NCBI RefSeq assembly: GCF_001729485.1
Contig: NZ_CP017157.1
Span: 4,464,001 to 4,528,000, forward strand
Direction of reading: 5' to 3'
From: Streptomyces lydicus
Lineage (GTDB): Bacteria > Actinomycetota > Actinomycetes > Streptomycetales > Streptomycetaceae
Length of the DNA: 64,000 nt
In this document: positions 54,742-63,820 of the stretch, piece by piece
Numbering within the stretch: position 1 is the stretch's first letter
How the letters are laid out: every line of letters begins with the position of its first letter
Program-made: the position numbers and the translations under genes
The notes under the pieces: model-generated
What the model saw: only the letters and a program-made list of their open reading frames with translations
Database searches by the model: none
What the model was told of the DNA's origin: nothing

Positions 54742-56309
54742 CGGCCATCCGCCCGGCGGGTCCCGGGGGCGGGCCGCCCGTGCCGGCGCCCGCCCGGGCC
54801 GTGGACGGCGGGCACGGCGTCGCCACGACCGCGCGCGGCAGTCTGTTCGCGCTGGCCGGCTCGGCCGCGAACGCGCTCTTCGGGTTCGCCCTGGTCGCCG
54901 TGGTCACCCACGGGCTGGGGGCCCGCGGGGCGGGTGCGGTCTTCACCGGCGTCGCCGCCTTCACCATCGTCAGCAACGCCCTGAAGCTGGGCGCCGATAC
55001 CGCCCTGGTCCGGTTCGTCTCGCGGGACCTGGAGCACACCGGTGGCGCCGGGGTGCCGGGGCTGTTGCGGACCGCCGTCCTGCCGACGCTGCTGACGAGC
55101 GCCGCCGGGGCGGCCGTGGTGCTGTTCTCCCCCGGTCTCGCCGGCCGGCTGCTGCCGGACCTGGCGACCGGGCAGGCGGTGGCGCTGCTGCGGCTGTTCG
55201 CGGTGTTCCTGCCGGTGACGACGGTCGCGCTGGTGCTGCTCGGCGCGACCCGGGGGTACGGCTCGGTGGTGCCGTTCGTGGGCGTGGAGCAGATCGGGAA
55301 GCCGGTGCTGCGGGTCCTGCTCGCGGTGCCGCTGGTGCTGCTCGTGCCGACGGTGACGGCGCTGTCCGCGGCATGGCTGGTACCGGGCGTGCTGGGGGCG
55401 GTGGCGGCGTGCGTGTCGCTGCGCAGGTCCCTGCGCAGGCACCCCGGCACCGGCCGACCGCCGTCGCAGGCACGGGAGTTCTGGGCGTTCGCGGGTCCGC
55501 GGGCGGTGTCCTCGGTCTTCGACATCACCGCCGTGTGGCTCGGGGTGATCCTGCTTTCGGTGCTGGGTACCAGCGCCGAGGCGGGGGTCTACACGGCGAT
55601 CGGGCGGCTGATCACCGCCGGGACGCTGCTCCAGCTGGCCGTCCGGCTGGCGGTGGCCCCGCAGATCAGCCGGCTGACGGCGGGCGGCGACCCGCACCGG
55701 GCGCACCATCTGCACCGGTTGTCGACACGCTGGATCGCCCTCTTCTCCTGGCCGGTGTTCGTGCTCCTGGCGGCCTTTCCGCACACCGTGCTGTCGCTGT
55801 TCGGCGCGGGGTTCGCCGGTGGTGCGCCGGGACTGGTGGCGCTGGCCGTGGCCTGTCTGGTCAACGTCGGCGTGGGCAACGCGCAGACGGTGATCCTGAT
55901 GGCCGGGCGGAGCGTGTGGAACCTCGTGGTGGCCGGCGTGGCGTTCGCGGTCCAACTGGGCAGCGGAATATGGCTGGTTCCGCGCTACGGAGTGCTGGGG
56001 GCGGCGGTCTCCTGGGGGCTGGCGATCGTCGTGGACAACGGTGCCTCGGCCTGGCTGGCCCGCCGTCGGCTGGGATTCCGGACCGTGGACCGCGGCTATC
56101 TGCTGGCCGCGCTGCTCGGCATCGGGGTGGTGGCGCCCGTCGCGTTCGTTATGCGGACGCTATTCGGCGACGGCGTTCCGGGTGCTCTCTTGGGAATGGT
56201 TTTGTCAATTGGGGCTTTCGGCGCGCTCGTCTGGCGCTATCGTTTGCCGCTGGGGGTAGGGGAGTTCTTCGGGGTGTTGCGCAAGCGCGGTTCGGAAAAC
56301 TCTCGATGA
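54738..56309 (+). CDS. Wzx-type lipid-linked oligosaccharide flippase
   Basis: A 523-residue MATE/MVF-like membrane protein with about fourteen helices (RGSLFALAGSAANALFGFALVAVVTHGLGARGAGAVFT at the start, the usual polysaccharide_synt signature). It would flip undecaprenyl-linked repeat units across the membrane. The GTG start overlaps the chain-length gene stop; it closes the polymerase-regulator-flippase operon. Confidence 0.92.
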   Translation: MTAIRPAGPGGGPPVPAPARAVDGGHGVATTARGSLFALAGSAANALFGFALVAVVTHGLGARGAGAVFTGVAAFTIVSNALKLGADTALVRFVSRDLEHTGGAGVPGLLRTAVLPTLLTSAAGAAVVLFSPGLAGRLLPDLATGQAVALLRLFAVFLPVTTVALVLLGATRGYGSVVPFVGVEQIGKPVLRVLLAVPLVLLVPTVTALSAAWLVPGVLGAVAACVSLRRSLRRHPGTGRPPSQAREFWAFAGPRAVSSVFDITAVWLGVILLSVLGTSAEAGVYTAIGRLITAGTLLQLAVRLAVAPQISRLTAGGDPHRAHHLHRLSTRWIALFSWPVFVLLAAFPHTVLSLFGAGFAGGAPGLVALAVACLVNVGVGNAQTVILMAGRSVWNLVVAGVAFAVQLGSGIWLVPRYGVLGAAVSWGLAIVVDNGASAWLARRRLGFRTVDRGYLLAALLGIGVVAPVAFVMRTLFGDGVPGALLGMVLSIGAFGALVWRYRLPLGVGEFFGVLRKRGSENSR

Positions 56310-56398
56310 ACGCTGAACTCAATTCCGCACAGAACTCATCTCGTTCGGACTTCCGCTCCCGATAATTCCGATCGCGCCAATGCATCCAGGGGGGACCT

Positions 56399-57937
56399 GT
56401 GCGCCAAAGAAGCAGACCCGTCCATCTCTTGCTCGCGGCCGCGGTGCTGGGCACCGCCTCGACGGCACTCGCCGTCGGGCCCGCCCAGGCCACCGGCGAG
56501 TCCACGCTCACCGCCGATCCGCTGGCCACCTGGCAGACCGACGGCATCGTGTGGTCCCTGGCCTACGCCAAGGGCATCGTCTACGTGGGAGGCACCTTCG
56601 AGCACATCCGGCCGCCGGGCGCGGCCCCCGGCAGCGGTGAGCTCGCCCGGAAGAACTTCGCGGCCTTCGACGCCAAAACCGGCCAACCGCTGCCGTGCGC
56701 CCCGGCGTTCAGCGGCGGCTCGGGCACCGTACGGGCACTGAAGCCGTCGCCCGACGGCTCGCTGCTCTACATCGGCGGCTCGTTCGGCAAGGCGGGCCCG
56801 GTGGGGCGCTCCAACACCGCCGCGCTCAACACCGCCGACTGCACGATCGGCGCGGAGTGGCAGCCGACGGTCAGCTCGACCGTACGGGCCATCGACGTGA
56901 CCGACGACGCGGTCTACATCGGCGGCGGCTTCGACACGGTCCAGGGCCAGACCCGGGAGCGGATCGCCGCGCTGCGACCCAATGGCGCCCTGCTGCCCTT
57001 CAAGGCGACGGTGCGCGGCTCGTCGATCCCCAACGACCCCACGCCGGGCGTCAACGCCATCACGGTGGCGCCGAAGCTCAACAAGGTCATCATCGGCGGC
57101 CGGTTCACCTCGGTGAACGGCAGCCTGTTCGGCGTGCACGCGCTGGCCGGGCTGGACGCGACCACCGGCAGGGTCGTGAACTCCTTCAGCGGCTGGATCC
57201 CTCAGCGGTCGGCGGTCAAGACGCTGGTCAACGACGGCACCAACTTCTACCTGGGTGCCGAGGGCACCGGCGGCGGCGTCTTCGACGGACGGATCGCCGG
57301 CCGGCTGTCGGACGGCTCGCAGATCTGGAAGGACACCTGCCTCGGGGCCACGCAGGCCGTGCTGCCCTACAAGGGCGTGCTCTACAGCGGCTCGCACGCG
57401 CACGACTGCGGCAGCACCCCGGGCGGCTTCCCGGACATCGGCAACCGCCAGCACTTCCTGGCCCAGTCGATCTCCGACAAGACGATCCTGCCGTGGTTCC
57501 CGGACACCAACGACGGGATCGGCGAGCAGATCGGCCCGCGCGCGCTGACCATGGCCGACGGCGTCCTGTGGGCGGGTGGTGAGTTCACCACCGTCAACGA
57601 CGCGCCGCAGCAGGGTCTGACCAGGTTCGCGGCGGCGCCGGACACCGGCGCGCCGCAGGTGCCGCTGCTCAGCGGTGCGAGCACGGCGCGGGGCAAGATC
57701 ACGCTCAAGTGGAAGGCTTCGTGGGACCGGGACAACGGCGTGCTGACCTACAAGATCTACCGGGACGGCGCGTATCTGACCTCGCTGACCAAGGATTCGC
57801 GCTACTGGAACCGGCCCGACATGAGCTTCACGGACACCGTGGAGCCGGGCGCGGAGCACCGTTACTCCCTGGAGGTGACCGACGGCACCAACGTCTCGGG
57901 CCGCAACGGGCCGGTCTACGTGACCGCCAGGAACTGA
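56399..57937 (+). CDS. Secreted beta-propeller (delta-60-like repeats) and FN3 protein
   Basis: A 512-residue exported protein. Signal peptide about 1-32 (ending AQA). Residues about 45-410 hold repeats built around VYVGGTFE, LYIGGSFGK, VYIGGGFDTV, VIIGGRFTSVNG and LWAGGEFTTVN, a propeller made of short beta repeats. The last 95 residues are a fibronectin type III domain (GKITLKWKASWDRDNGVLTYKIYRDG...). It may bind or assemble the exopolysaccharide outside the cell; this is inferred from its place 90 bp after the flippase. GTG start with AGGGGGGAC upstream. Confidence 0.82.
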   Translation: MRQRSRPVHLLLAAAVLGTASTALAVGPAQATGESTLTADPLATWQTDGIVWSLAYAKGIVYVGGTFEHIRPPGAAPGSGELARKNFAAFDAKTGQPLPCAPAFSGGSGTVRALKPSPDGSLLYIGGSFGKAGPVGRSNTAALNTADCTIGAEWQPTVSSTVRAIDVTDDAVYIGGGFDTVQGQTRERIAALRPNGALLPFKATVRGSSIPNDPTPGVNAITVAPKLNKVIIGGRFTSVNGSLFGVHALAGLDATTGRVVNSFSGWIPQRSAVKTLVNDGTNFYLGAEGTGGGVFDGRIAGRLSDGSQIWKDTCLGATQAVLPYKGVLYSGSHAHDCGSTPGGFPDIGNRQHFLAQSISDKTILPWFPDTNDGIGEQIGPRALTMADGVLWAGGEFTTVNDAPQQGLTRFAAAPDTGAPQVPLLSGASTARGKITLKWKASWDRDNGVLTYKIYRDGAYLTSLTKDSRYWNRPDMSFTDTVEPGAEHRYSLEVTDGTNVSGRNGPVYVTARN

Positions 57938-57984
57938 CCGCAGCCCGGACCGGCTGACCAGCGGGGGTGAACAGTGGGGGGTAA

Positions 57985-58413
57985 ATGACGCACCGAGTAG
58001 GTTATGCACCCGGGGTCTACGACCTCTTCCACGTGGGGCATCTGAACATTCTCCGGCATGCCAAGAGCCAGTGCGACTATCTGGTGGCCGGTGTCGTCTC
58101 GGACGAAATGGCCGTGCAGGCGAAAGGCAAGGCACCGGTCATTCCGCTCACCGAACGGCTGGAGATCGTGCGCAGTGTCCGTTTCGTGGACGCGGCGTTC
58201 GTGGAGACGGTGCCCGACAAATTGGAGACCTGGCAGCAGGTGCGGTTCGACGTCATCTTCAAGGGCGACGACTGGCGGGGGACGAGCAAGGGCGACAAGC
58301 TCGAACGGGATTTCGCGACGGTCGGCGTCGAGGTGATCTATTTCCCGTACACCGTGCACACGTCGAGCACCCTGCTGCGTCAGGCGCTCGACGGGCTGGC
58401 GAATTCCGCGTGA
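57985..58413 (+). CDS. TagD-like glycerol-3-phosphate cytidylyltransferase family protein
   Basis: A 142-residue nucleotidyltransferase: GVYDLFHVGHLNILRHAK with HxGH at 16-19, VSDEMAVQAKGKAPVIPLTERLEIVRSVRFVD, DVIFKGDDWRGT and the C-terminal VHTSSTLLRQ in place of the usual ISTT. This is the TagD/GCT pattern: CTP plus an alcohol phosphate (glycerol-3-phosphate or similar) gives a CDP-alcohol. ATG at 57985 has a GGGGGG site upstream. It may feed the CDP-alcohol transferase coded opposite it. Confidence 0.9.
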   Translation: MTHRVGYAPGVYDLFHVGHLNILRHAKSQCDYLVAGVVSDEMAVQAKGKAPVIPLTERLEIVRSVRFVDAAFVETVPDKLETWQQVRFDVIFKGDDWRGTSKGDKLERDFATVGVEVIYFPYTVHTSSTLLRQALDGLANSA

Positions 58414-58414
58414 G

Positions 58415-58451
58415 CCGCGGCGGCCCCGGTGGAATTCCGGGGCCGCCGCGG
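58415..58451. terminator. Bidirectional hairpin terminator
   Basis: Perfect 15-bp stem (CCGCGGCGGCCCCGG and its complement) around TGGAATT, between convergent genes. Confidence 0.8.
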
Positions 58452-58471
58452 TCGCGTTCCGTCCCCGGCCC

Positions 58472-59200
58472 TCAGCGGCCGGGGACGGACAGTTCGCGGT
58501 ACCACTTCACGAGGAAAGCCACCATGAAGAGGACGTGCGCGGCGAGCAGGACGCAGTACAGGACCACGAAGAGGTCACGGCTGCCGAACAGCAGGAACAC
58601 CGCACAGAACACCCCGTAGTCGACCGGCAGCAGGGCCATCGAGCGCAGCGTGGAGACCCCGGCGGACGCCGGACCGGTTTCCCCGTTCCGCAGCCGCTGG
58701 GCCCGCTTGAGCTGTTCGGTGAGGATGCCGCCGAAGAAGACCATCACCGCGGCGAATTGGAAGGCGACGGGGACGAACAGCAGGACGGGGTCGGAGAATC
58801 CGAAGTGGCGGTAGAACGAGACGAGTACAGCCATGTGGACGGCCAGCATCTTCGCGCAGTCGACCACGTGGTCCAGCCACTCCCCCGCGGCACTGCCGGT
58901 GCCGGTCAGCCGGGCGAGTTGCCCGTCGGCCGAGTCGAGTGCGAAACCGATGACCAGCGCCGCGAAAATGCCGAGCGCCGCGGCGGGCGTGGGTCGCAGC
59001 GCGGCAATCATCGCCACACCGGCGAAGGTGAACGCCGCACTGATCAGCGTGATGTGATTGGGCCTCAGTTTGGCGGTGTAGCCGGCGGCGGCCAGTACCC
59101 GGCCGGCCGGACGATTCACATAGCGCGAGTACAGGGACACTCCCTTCGCGGTCTTCTGGGCCGCCGAGAGTTCTCTGATCGCATATCCGAACTGGCTCAT
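58472..59200 (-). CDS. CDP-alcohol phosphatidyltransferase family protein
   Basis: A 242-residue membrane enzyme with six helices. The catalytic motif is complete: D89-xx-D92-G93-xx-A96-R97-x8-G106-xxx-D110-xxx-D114 (ALDSADGQLARL...GEWLDHVVD). Such enzymes move an alcohol phosphate from a CDP-alcohol to a lipid or, in a few cases, to a polyprenyl or sugar acceptor. Its placement beside the TagD-like gene in a polysaccharide locus suggests use of that CDP-alcohol (inference). ATG at 59200 follows GGTGGGGG; an in-frame ATG at 59209 is less likely. Confidence 0.88.
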   Translation of the reverse strand: MSQFGYAIRELSAAQKTAKGVSLYSRYVNRPAGRVLAAAGYTAKLRPNHITLISAAFTFAGVAMIAALRPTPAAALGIFAALVIGFALDSADGQLARLTGTGSAAGEWLDHVVDCAKMLAVHMAVLVSFYRHFGFSDPVLLFVPVAFQFAAVMVFFGGILTEQLKRAQRLRNGETGPASAGVSTLRSMALLPVDYGVFCAVFLLFGSRDLFVVLYCVLLAAHVLFMVAFLVKWYRELSVPGR

Positions 59201-59238
59201 ATCCCCCACCTGTGAACGGCCCCCGAAGGAGCAACATC

Positions 59239-60540
59239 ATGGCAGGCAGGATCTCTCCGTCAAACGGTGCCGCCACCCGCCGGACGGTCGTGGCGGGGGC
59301 GGCGGCCGCCCTCGCGGCGGCGCTCACCGGGTGCGAGTCCGCGTCGCCCGCCGGAGCCGGCGGGTCGTCCGACGACGCGAAGGCTCCGGTGGTCTCCGGG
59401 CACAAGCCCAGGGGCAAGGACGTCATCGACGTGGTGGCGGACTGCGGCGCCAAGGGGGACGGCCGGACCGACGACAGCCGCGCGTTCGCCCGCGCCTACG
59501 CCCGCGCCGCCGGCCGGGTGTGGGACCACGTGGGCCGCACGGTGATCGACATACCGGCCGGCACGTACCTCATCAAGCAGCCGCACGCCCTGCTCGACGC
59601 TCCCGGCGGAAAGCTCAAGGCGAACGGACTGCGGTTCCGCGGGGCCGGGAAGCGGATGACTCAGCTGATCTTCGCCCCGTCCCACGCCGAGGACGCCTAC
59701 CTGTGCCGCAACGAGGACAGCTGGGCGAATGTGATGTTCGAGCAGATGGCCTTCGCGGCGGGCACGCCCGGCGCCTCGTTCTTCTACTCGTACTCGACCG
59801 GTCAGGCGCAGGACTACCGCTTCACCGCGTGCGAGTGGACCGGCGAGTGGACGTACGGGCTCGCCCTGGACGGCAGCAACACCAACTCGGAGATGCGTTG
59901 GGACGCCTGCCGGGTCGGCGGGGCGTACCGCAAGGCGTTCCTGTACTCGGGGCTGTCGGAGAAGTCCGCCGACCGGCCGCAGCAGGACCAGTTCCTCAAC
60001 TACTGGTTCAACGACATGAAGGTCGAATACGCCTGGGGGAACTTCCTGGAGTTCCCCTACGGGGGTTCCATCACCTGCCGCGGGGGTTCGTACATCGTCA
60101 CCGGCCGGCGCCCGGAGGACACCGATGACTACGGGCGCACCAGCACCTTCTTCCGCTTCCCGCGCGGTCCGCACCACGACTCCGTACAGCGTTTCCACGC
60201 CGAGGACATCCGCTTCGAGGTGCGCGACCCGGACACCGTGGTGATCGACTGTGCCTGGGACAGCGGAACGGTGCACTTCAACGACTGCGACGACACCGCG
60301 CACGCGTTCAAGTCGTTCGCGGCGGACACCAGTCCGCACCGCTACCGCATAGGGGCCCGGGGACCGCTGGTGCGCTACGACTCGTGTCAGCTGTCCGGGC
60401 GGCACCACTACGAGAGGGACGGTGAGGACACCGGCCCGCGCGCCCGCTACGACATGTGCCTGCTGCGCAATCATGCCCCGCAGGACTTCATCGACGGGGC
60501 GGGCGACCGGGTGAAGTTCGTCGACTGTCTGGGGTCCTGA
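59239..60540 (+). CDS. Tat/lipoprotein-exported right-handed beta-helix protein (pectate-lyase-like fold)
   Basis: A 433-residue exported protein. N-terminus: ATRRTVVAGAAAALAAALTGC, a twin-arginine signal ending in a lipobox with cysteine, so probably a lipoprotein. The mature domain begins DVIDVVADCGAKGDGRTDDSRAFARA, the start signature of pectate lyase 3/GH28-type beta-helices, and continues with many short beta coils. It may cut or modify the exopolysaccharide of this locus; no catalytic residues can be assigned. ATG at 59239 with AAGGA upstream; it diverges from the phosphatidyltransferase gene. Confidence 0.8.
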   Translation: MAGRISPSNGAATRRTVVAGAAAALAAALTGCESASPAGAGGSSDDAKAPVVSGHKPRGKDVIDVVADCGAKGDGRTDDSRAFARAYARAAGRVWDHVGRTVIDIPAGTYLIKQPHALLDAPGGKLKANGLRFRGAGKRMTQLIFAPSHAEDAYLCRNEDSWANVMFEQMAFAAGTPGASFFYSYSTGQAQDYRFTACEWTGEWTYGLALDGSNTNSEMRWDACRVGGAYRKAFLYSGLSEKSADRPQQDQFLNYWFNDMKVEYAWGNFLEFPYGGSITCRGGSYIVTGRRPEDTDDYGRTSTFFRFPRGPHHDSVQRFHAEDIRFEVRDPDTVVIDCAWDSGTVHFNDCDDTAHAFKSFAADTSPHRYRIGARGPLVRYDSCQLSGRHHYERDGEDTGPRARYDMCLLRNHAPQDFIDGAGDRVKFVDCLGS

Positions 60541-60551
60541 CCGGGGGAAGA

Positions 60552-60594
60552 AGCGGAGGGACGGGCCCGGGGTGTACGGGTCCGCCCCTCCGCT
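60552..60594. terminator. Bidirectional hairpin terminator
   Basis: AGCGGAGGG pairs with CCCTCCGCT, continued by seven inner pairs after one mismatch; between convergent beta-helix and peptidase genes. Confidence 0.65.
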
Positions 60595-60601
60595 CCTCGG
60601 G

Positions 60602-62368
60602 TCAACTCACCTGCAGGGCCGCGTCGTCGAGGACGAAACTGGTCTGCAGACCGGAGTCCTCGGTGGCGGTGAAGGTCAGGTCGATGCGCTGTCCGATGTA
60701 GGGGGTCAGGTCGAGGGTGCGCTGGACGTAGCCGCTCGCCGCGTCGGTGTTGGACAGGGTGGTCAGCGTGGTGCCGCCCGCCTTGACCTTGAAGGTGTCG
60801 TACGCGACGCGGTCCGTCTCGTCCGTGTCGATGTGCAGCCAGTAGGTCAAGGTGGCCCTGGCGCAGCCGGCGGGCACGGTCACGGTCTGGGTGATCGTGT
60901 CGGTGGCGGAGTAGCCGTAGCCGCCGAGCCAGGCGAATCTGCTGCCGCCGTGCGCCGACTGGCCGGCGTGGGAGCCGATGGCGCCGGTGTCACCGGTCCA
61001 GGGCGAGGTGCCGGTCTCGAAACCGCCGTTGGTGAGCAGCTGCTGACCGCTGCAGCCGCCGGTGCCCCGGACCGTCAGGGTGTAGGTGGCGGTGTGGGAG
61101 ACGGACCCGGTGCCGGTGACGGTGAGCGGGTAGCTGCCGGGGGCCGTGCCCGCGGCCGTGGCGACCGTCATGGTCGAGCTGTTGCCGGAGGTCACCGAGC
61201 CGGGGCTGAAGGAGACCGTCACGCCCGCCGGGGCGCCGGACGCCGACAGCTGTACGGATTGAGCGGACCCGCTGGTGGTGGCCGTGGCGATGGTGGTGGT
61301 GGCCGAGGTGCCCGGGTCGACGGTGCCGGCGGCGGGACTGGCGCTCAGCGAGAAGTCGTTGGCCGGTGCGGAGTCGGTGACGGCGAGCTTCCACAGGGTG
61401 GAGGCGATGCCGTCGACGCTGCGGTTGAGTCCGGTGCTGTTGATGTTGCTGGTGGTGTCACAGGACTGGTGGTAGCAGGAGTCGTACGCACGGTTCGCGG
61501 TGCCGCCCCACTTCGCCGCCTGCGCCGTGGTCTTCCGGGCACCGGCGCCCATGGCGTATCCGGAGGTCGGGATGCCGGCCTGCTCGAAGGAGTAGTCGTC
61601 CGAGCGGCCGGCACCCTCGGTGTTCTCCTCCGGCTGGAGGCCGAGCGAGTCCCAGTACGCCTTCATGGGCTGGGCCGCGGCGGAGGTGAGGTGGTTGATG
61701 AAGTAGCCGCCGTTGGTCGAGGCGATCATGTCGAAGTTGTAGTACGCCTTGATCCTCGTGCGCTCGGCGGACGACAGGGAGTTGACGTAGAAGTCCGAGC
61801 CGTTGAGGCCCTGTTCCTCGTCCGTCCACCAGCCGAACCGGACGCGGGCCGCCATGGCGGGGTGGTGCTCGGCGAGGGTGAGGGCCGTCTCCAGCAGGGC
61901 CGCCGAGCCGGAGCCGTTGTCGTTGATGCCCGGGCCGGCTCCGACGCTGTCGAGGTGCGAGCCGAACATGTAGACCTTGGCGGTGTCGCCCTGCGGCCAC
62001 TCGGCGATCAGGTTCGGTCCGGCTCCGCTGGCGCAGCCGCTGGTGCAGGGCTGCTCGGTGACGGTGTATCCGGCTGCCTGAAGCTTGTTCTTGACGTAGG
62101 CGACGGAGTCCCGGTAGCCCTGTCCGCTGGATTTGCGGGTGCCTCCGTTGCGGCTCGCGATGGCGTTCAGTTCGGTCAGATGCGCCTGGACCTTGGTCAC
62201 ATCGACGTCCGGGGCGTCGGCGGTGGGCGCCGATATCGCGCGTACGACGGGGCCGGGCGCCGGGGCCGCCTGGGGCGCGGCCGTGGCTATGGGCGCTGTG
62301 GTCAGTCCCGCTGCTCCGAGGGTGGCGACGAGGGATACGCCGGCCACCATGAGTCTTCGTAGCACCAT
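60602..62368 (-). CDS. Secreted M28 zinc aminopeptidase with C-terminal accessory domains
   Basis: A 588-residue exported enzyme related to S. griseus aminopeptidase. Signal peptide about 1-31. The M28 domain (about 55-330) has all zinc and catalytic residues: [23 protein letters not shown] (H, D), [11 protein letters not shown] (EE), YYNFDMIAS (D) and the terminal CYHQSCDTT (H). Then comes an Ig/PKD-like segment ([21 protein letters not shown]...) and a carbohydrate-binding-like or P-domain-like end ([15 protein letters not shown]...[11 protein letters not shown]). It would release N-terminal amino acids from peptides outside the cell. The ATG is only 2 nt after AAGGAG. Confidence 0.93.
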   Translation of the reverse strand: MVLRRLMVAGVSLVATLGAAGLTTAPIATAAPQAAPAPGPVVRAISAPTADAPDVDVTKVQAHLTELNAIASRNGGTRKSSGQGYRDSVAYVKNKLQAAGYTVTEQPCTSGCASGAGPNLIAEWPQGDTAKVYMFGSHLDSVGAGPGINDNGSGSAALLETALTLAEHHPAMAARVRFGWWTDEEQGLNGSDFYVNSLSSAERTRIKAYYNFDMIASTNGGYFINHLTSAAAQPMKAYWDSLGLQPEENTEGAGRSDDYSFEQAGIPTSGYAMGAGARKTTAQAAKWGGTANRAYDSCYHQSCDTTSNINSTGLNRSVDGIASTLWKLAVTDSAPANDFSLSASPAAGTVDPGTSATTTIATATTSGSAQSVQLSASGAPAGVTVSFSPGSVTSGNSSTMTVATAAGTAPGSYPLTVTGTGSVSHTATYTLTVRGTGGCSGQQLLTNGGFETGTSPWTGDTGAIGSHAGQSAHGGSRFAWLGGYGYSATDTITQTVTVPAGCARATLTYWLHIDTDETDRVAYDTFKVKAGGTTLTTLSNTDAASGYVQRTLDLTPYIGQRIDLTFTATEDSGLQTSFVLDDAALQVS

Positions 62369-62578
62369 GGCTCCTTGAGGGGGTGGCGAGTGCTGCCGGT
62401 GGAGGTTCTGGTGGATCGCCGGGTCGTGACGGCGTCTTGTGAACGACATGTCCATGACCCGAGCGGCCGTACCCTCACACCCTGATGACCCTCACGTCAA
62501 CGGATGTCCCTGCATGGCGCGGTGTTTGTCGTAAAGCAGCAGATGGTGCCCGATATCCGGGCACTCGGCCGGCAACGG

Positions 62579-62615
62579 GCGGGCCCCCGAGCCGGTGAAC
62601 GGCTCGGGGGCCCGC
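62579..62615 (-). terminator. Hairpin terminator
   Basis: 15-bp stem around GGTGAAC (GGGCCCCCGAGCC / GGCTCGGGGGCCC core), about 20 bp after the stop of the leftward small secreted gene. Confidence 0.8.
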
Positions 62616-62634
62616 GAACTCAGGACCGGTCGGG

Positions 62635-62961
62635 TCAGTGCTTGTGGCAGACCATGTGCGCCCGGTGCAGGACCCTGGTCCAGTAGCCGGGGTGCCGCTT
62701 GCCGTGCCGGTCCCGCCAGGCCGGGTGCCACACGCGGGTCCAGTGCCGGTGCACCGCGTGGCACCGCTCTCCCCGGTCAATCTGCTGGATCGCCACGTTG
62801 TCGCTGTCGGGCCGCGGTTCGGCCGAGGTGGTGGCCGCCGTGGAGAAGAGGACACCTCCGGCGAGGGCGACGGCGGCCGCGCCCGTCGCCAGGGCGCGGC
62901 GGAGTCCGCCAGTGGACGACGCTCCGGTCATCGAGGACTCAGCCATCGACGATGCAGTCAT
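62635..62961 (-). CDS. Small secreted His/Trp/Arg-rich protein
   Basis: A 108-residue exported protein: signal peptide to about residue 47 (GAAAVALAGGVLFSTAATTSA). The mature 60 residues are rich in His, Arg and Trp and hold an internal duplication, HWTRVWHPAWRDRHGK and YWTRVLHRAHMV, flanked by cysteines in RCHAVH and VCHKH. It could bind metal or nucleic acid; no named family is recognised. The start ATG at 62961 follows AGGACCTCG; several in-frame ATGs further up are possible. Confidence 0.6.
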   Translation of the reverse strand: MTASSMAESSMTGASSTGGLRRALATGAAAVALAGGVLFSTAATTSAEPRPDSDNVAIQQIDRGERCHAVHRHWTRVWHPAWRDRHGKRHPGYWTRVLHRAHMVCHKH

Positions 62962-63165
62962 CGAGGTCCTGCCTTTCTGCCTTGTCATTCCCGTCCGGCT
63001 CCGAACCGGACGGAACTGACAATGCACCCCAAAGCGCTGCGAACTCCGCCGACATGAAGGGCTTTGCCTCATCCGGACGAACCGGTGAACCATCCATAAC
63101 CTGACGGCACGAGCGTGCGCGGCGCCCGGGGCCGCGGAGCGGAAGTCGCCGCGGGCGCCCGGGGC

Positions 63166-63441
63166 TCAGGCGGCGAAGAGTTCCGCCAGACGGAAGGGGC
63201 CGGCGGCGCCGGGGCCGAACATGACGGGGAGGTTGCGGCCCAGCGGGACGACGACGATCGGTTCCTCGCGGTACTCGCGCAGGAAGTTCTCCAGCGGCTC
63301 CCAGATGAGGCTCCGGTATCCGGATTCGGTCTGCTGGCGTTCGAAGGAGAGGGTCAGTGCCGACCCCGTCAGGGTGACGCTCACCGCGCCCACCTCAAGC
63401 CACTCCCCGCCGATCCACGCTTCGAGCCTCACATGTGACAT
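63166..63441 (-). CDS. Hypothetical 91-residue protein
   Basis: No family recognised. The short protein looks like a compact alpha/beta domain: a beta-rich start (VRLEAWIGGEWLEVGAVSVTLTGSALTLSFERQ) and a helix then strand (LENFLREYREEPIVVVPLG). No signal peptide or membrane segment. The ribosome-binding site is poor, so the start may differ. It lies alone with its terminal codons 5' of a GC-rich intergenic segment. Confidence 0.5.
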   Translation of the reverse strand: MSHVRLEAWIGGEWLEVGAVSVTLTGSALTLSFERQQTESGYRSLIWEPLENFLREYREEPIVVVPLGRNLPVMFGPGAAGPFRLAELFAA

Positions 63442-63820
63442 GGCGCAAGCGTGCCCGGTCCGGGGTGGTGGCCGCAATTCGCCACGGACAGAGCCGGGCA
63501 ACCAGGACCAGCCGCCGGCGGGCAGGCACACCATCGAACCGCATAGCGGATGAACCAATCTGTTCGGCTCATAAACGGACATCGATGGTTGTTTTCGGTC
63601 AGGATGCGGACCGTGACGCTGCGTGCGATCCGGAGGGATCGTGAGCGGAGACGGGCGGCGGACCTGCCACGCACCAGAGCACGGCAGAGGCATGTCATCC
63701 GGTAGTTGCCAGGATCTGACGGAAAATTTCCGGTCTGTGTGCGCAAATGGTGAAGAAAACCGACCGAAAGTGCCCTCTGTCTTTTGACTACCGATCAGCC
63801 GGTACCGGAACGTCATCGTC
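63442..63820. other. Divergent intergenic region
   Basis: About 380 bp between the leftward 91-residue gene and the rightward MFS gene. It is less GC-rich near 63560-63610 and 63710-63790. A small palindrome CGGAAA-A-TTTCCG lies at 63720-63732. No gene is evident. Confidence 0.4.

Noticed and set aside
63720..63732. CGGAAA-A-TTTCCG palindrome upstream of the MFS gene
   Set aside because: Too short and isolated to call an operator without a neighbouring regulator gene.
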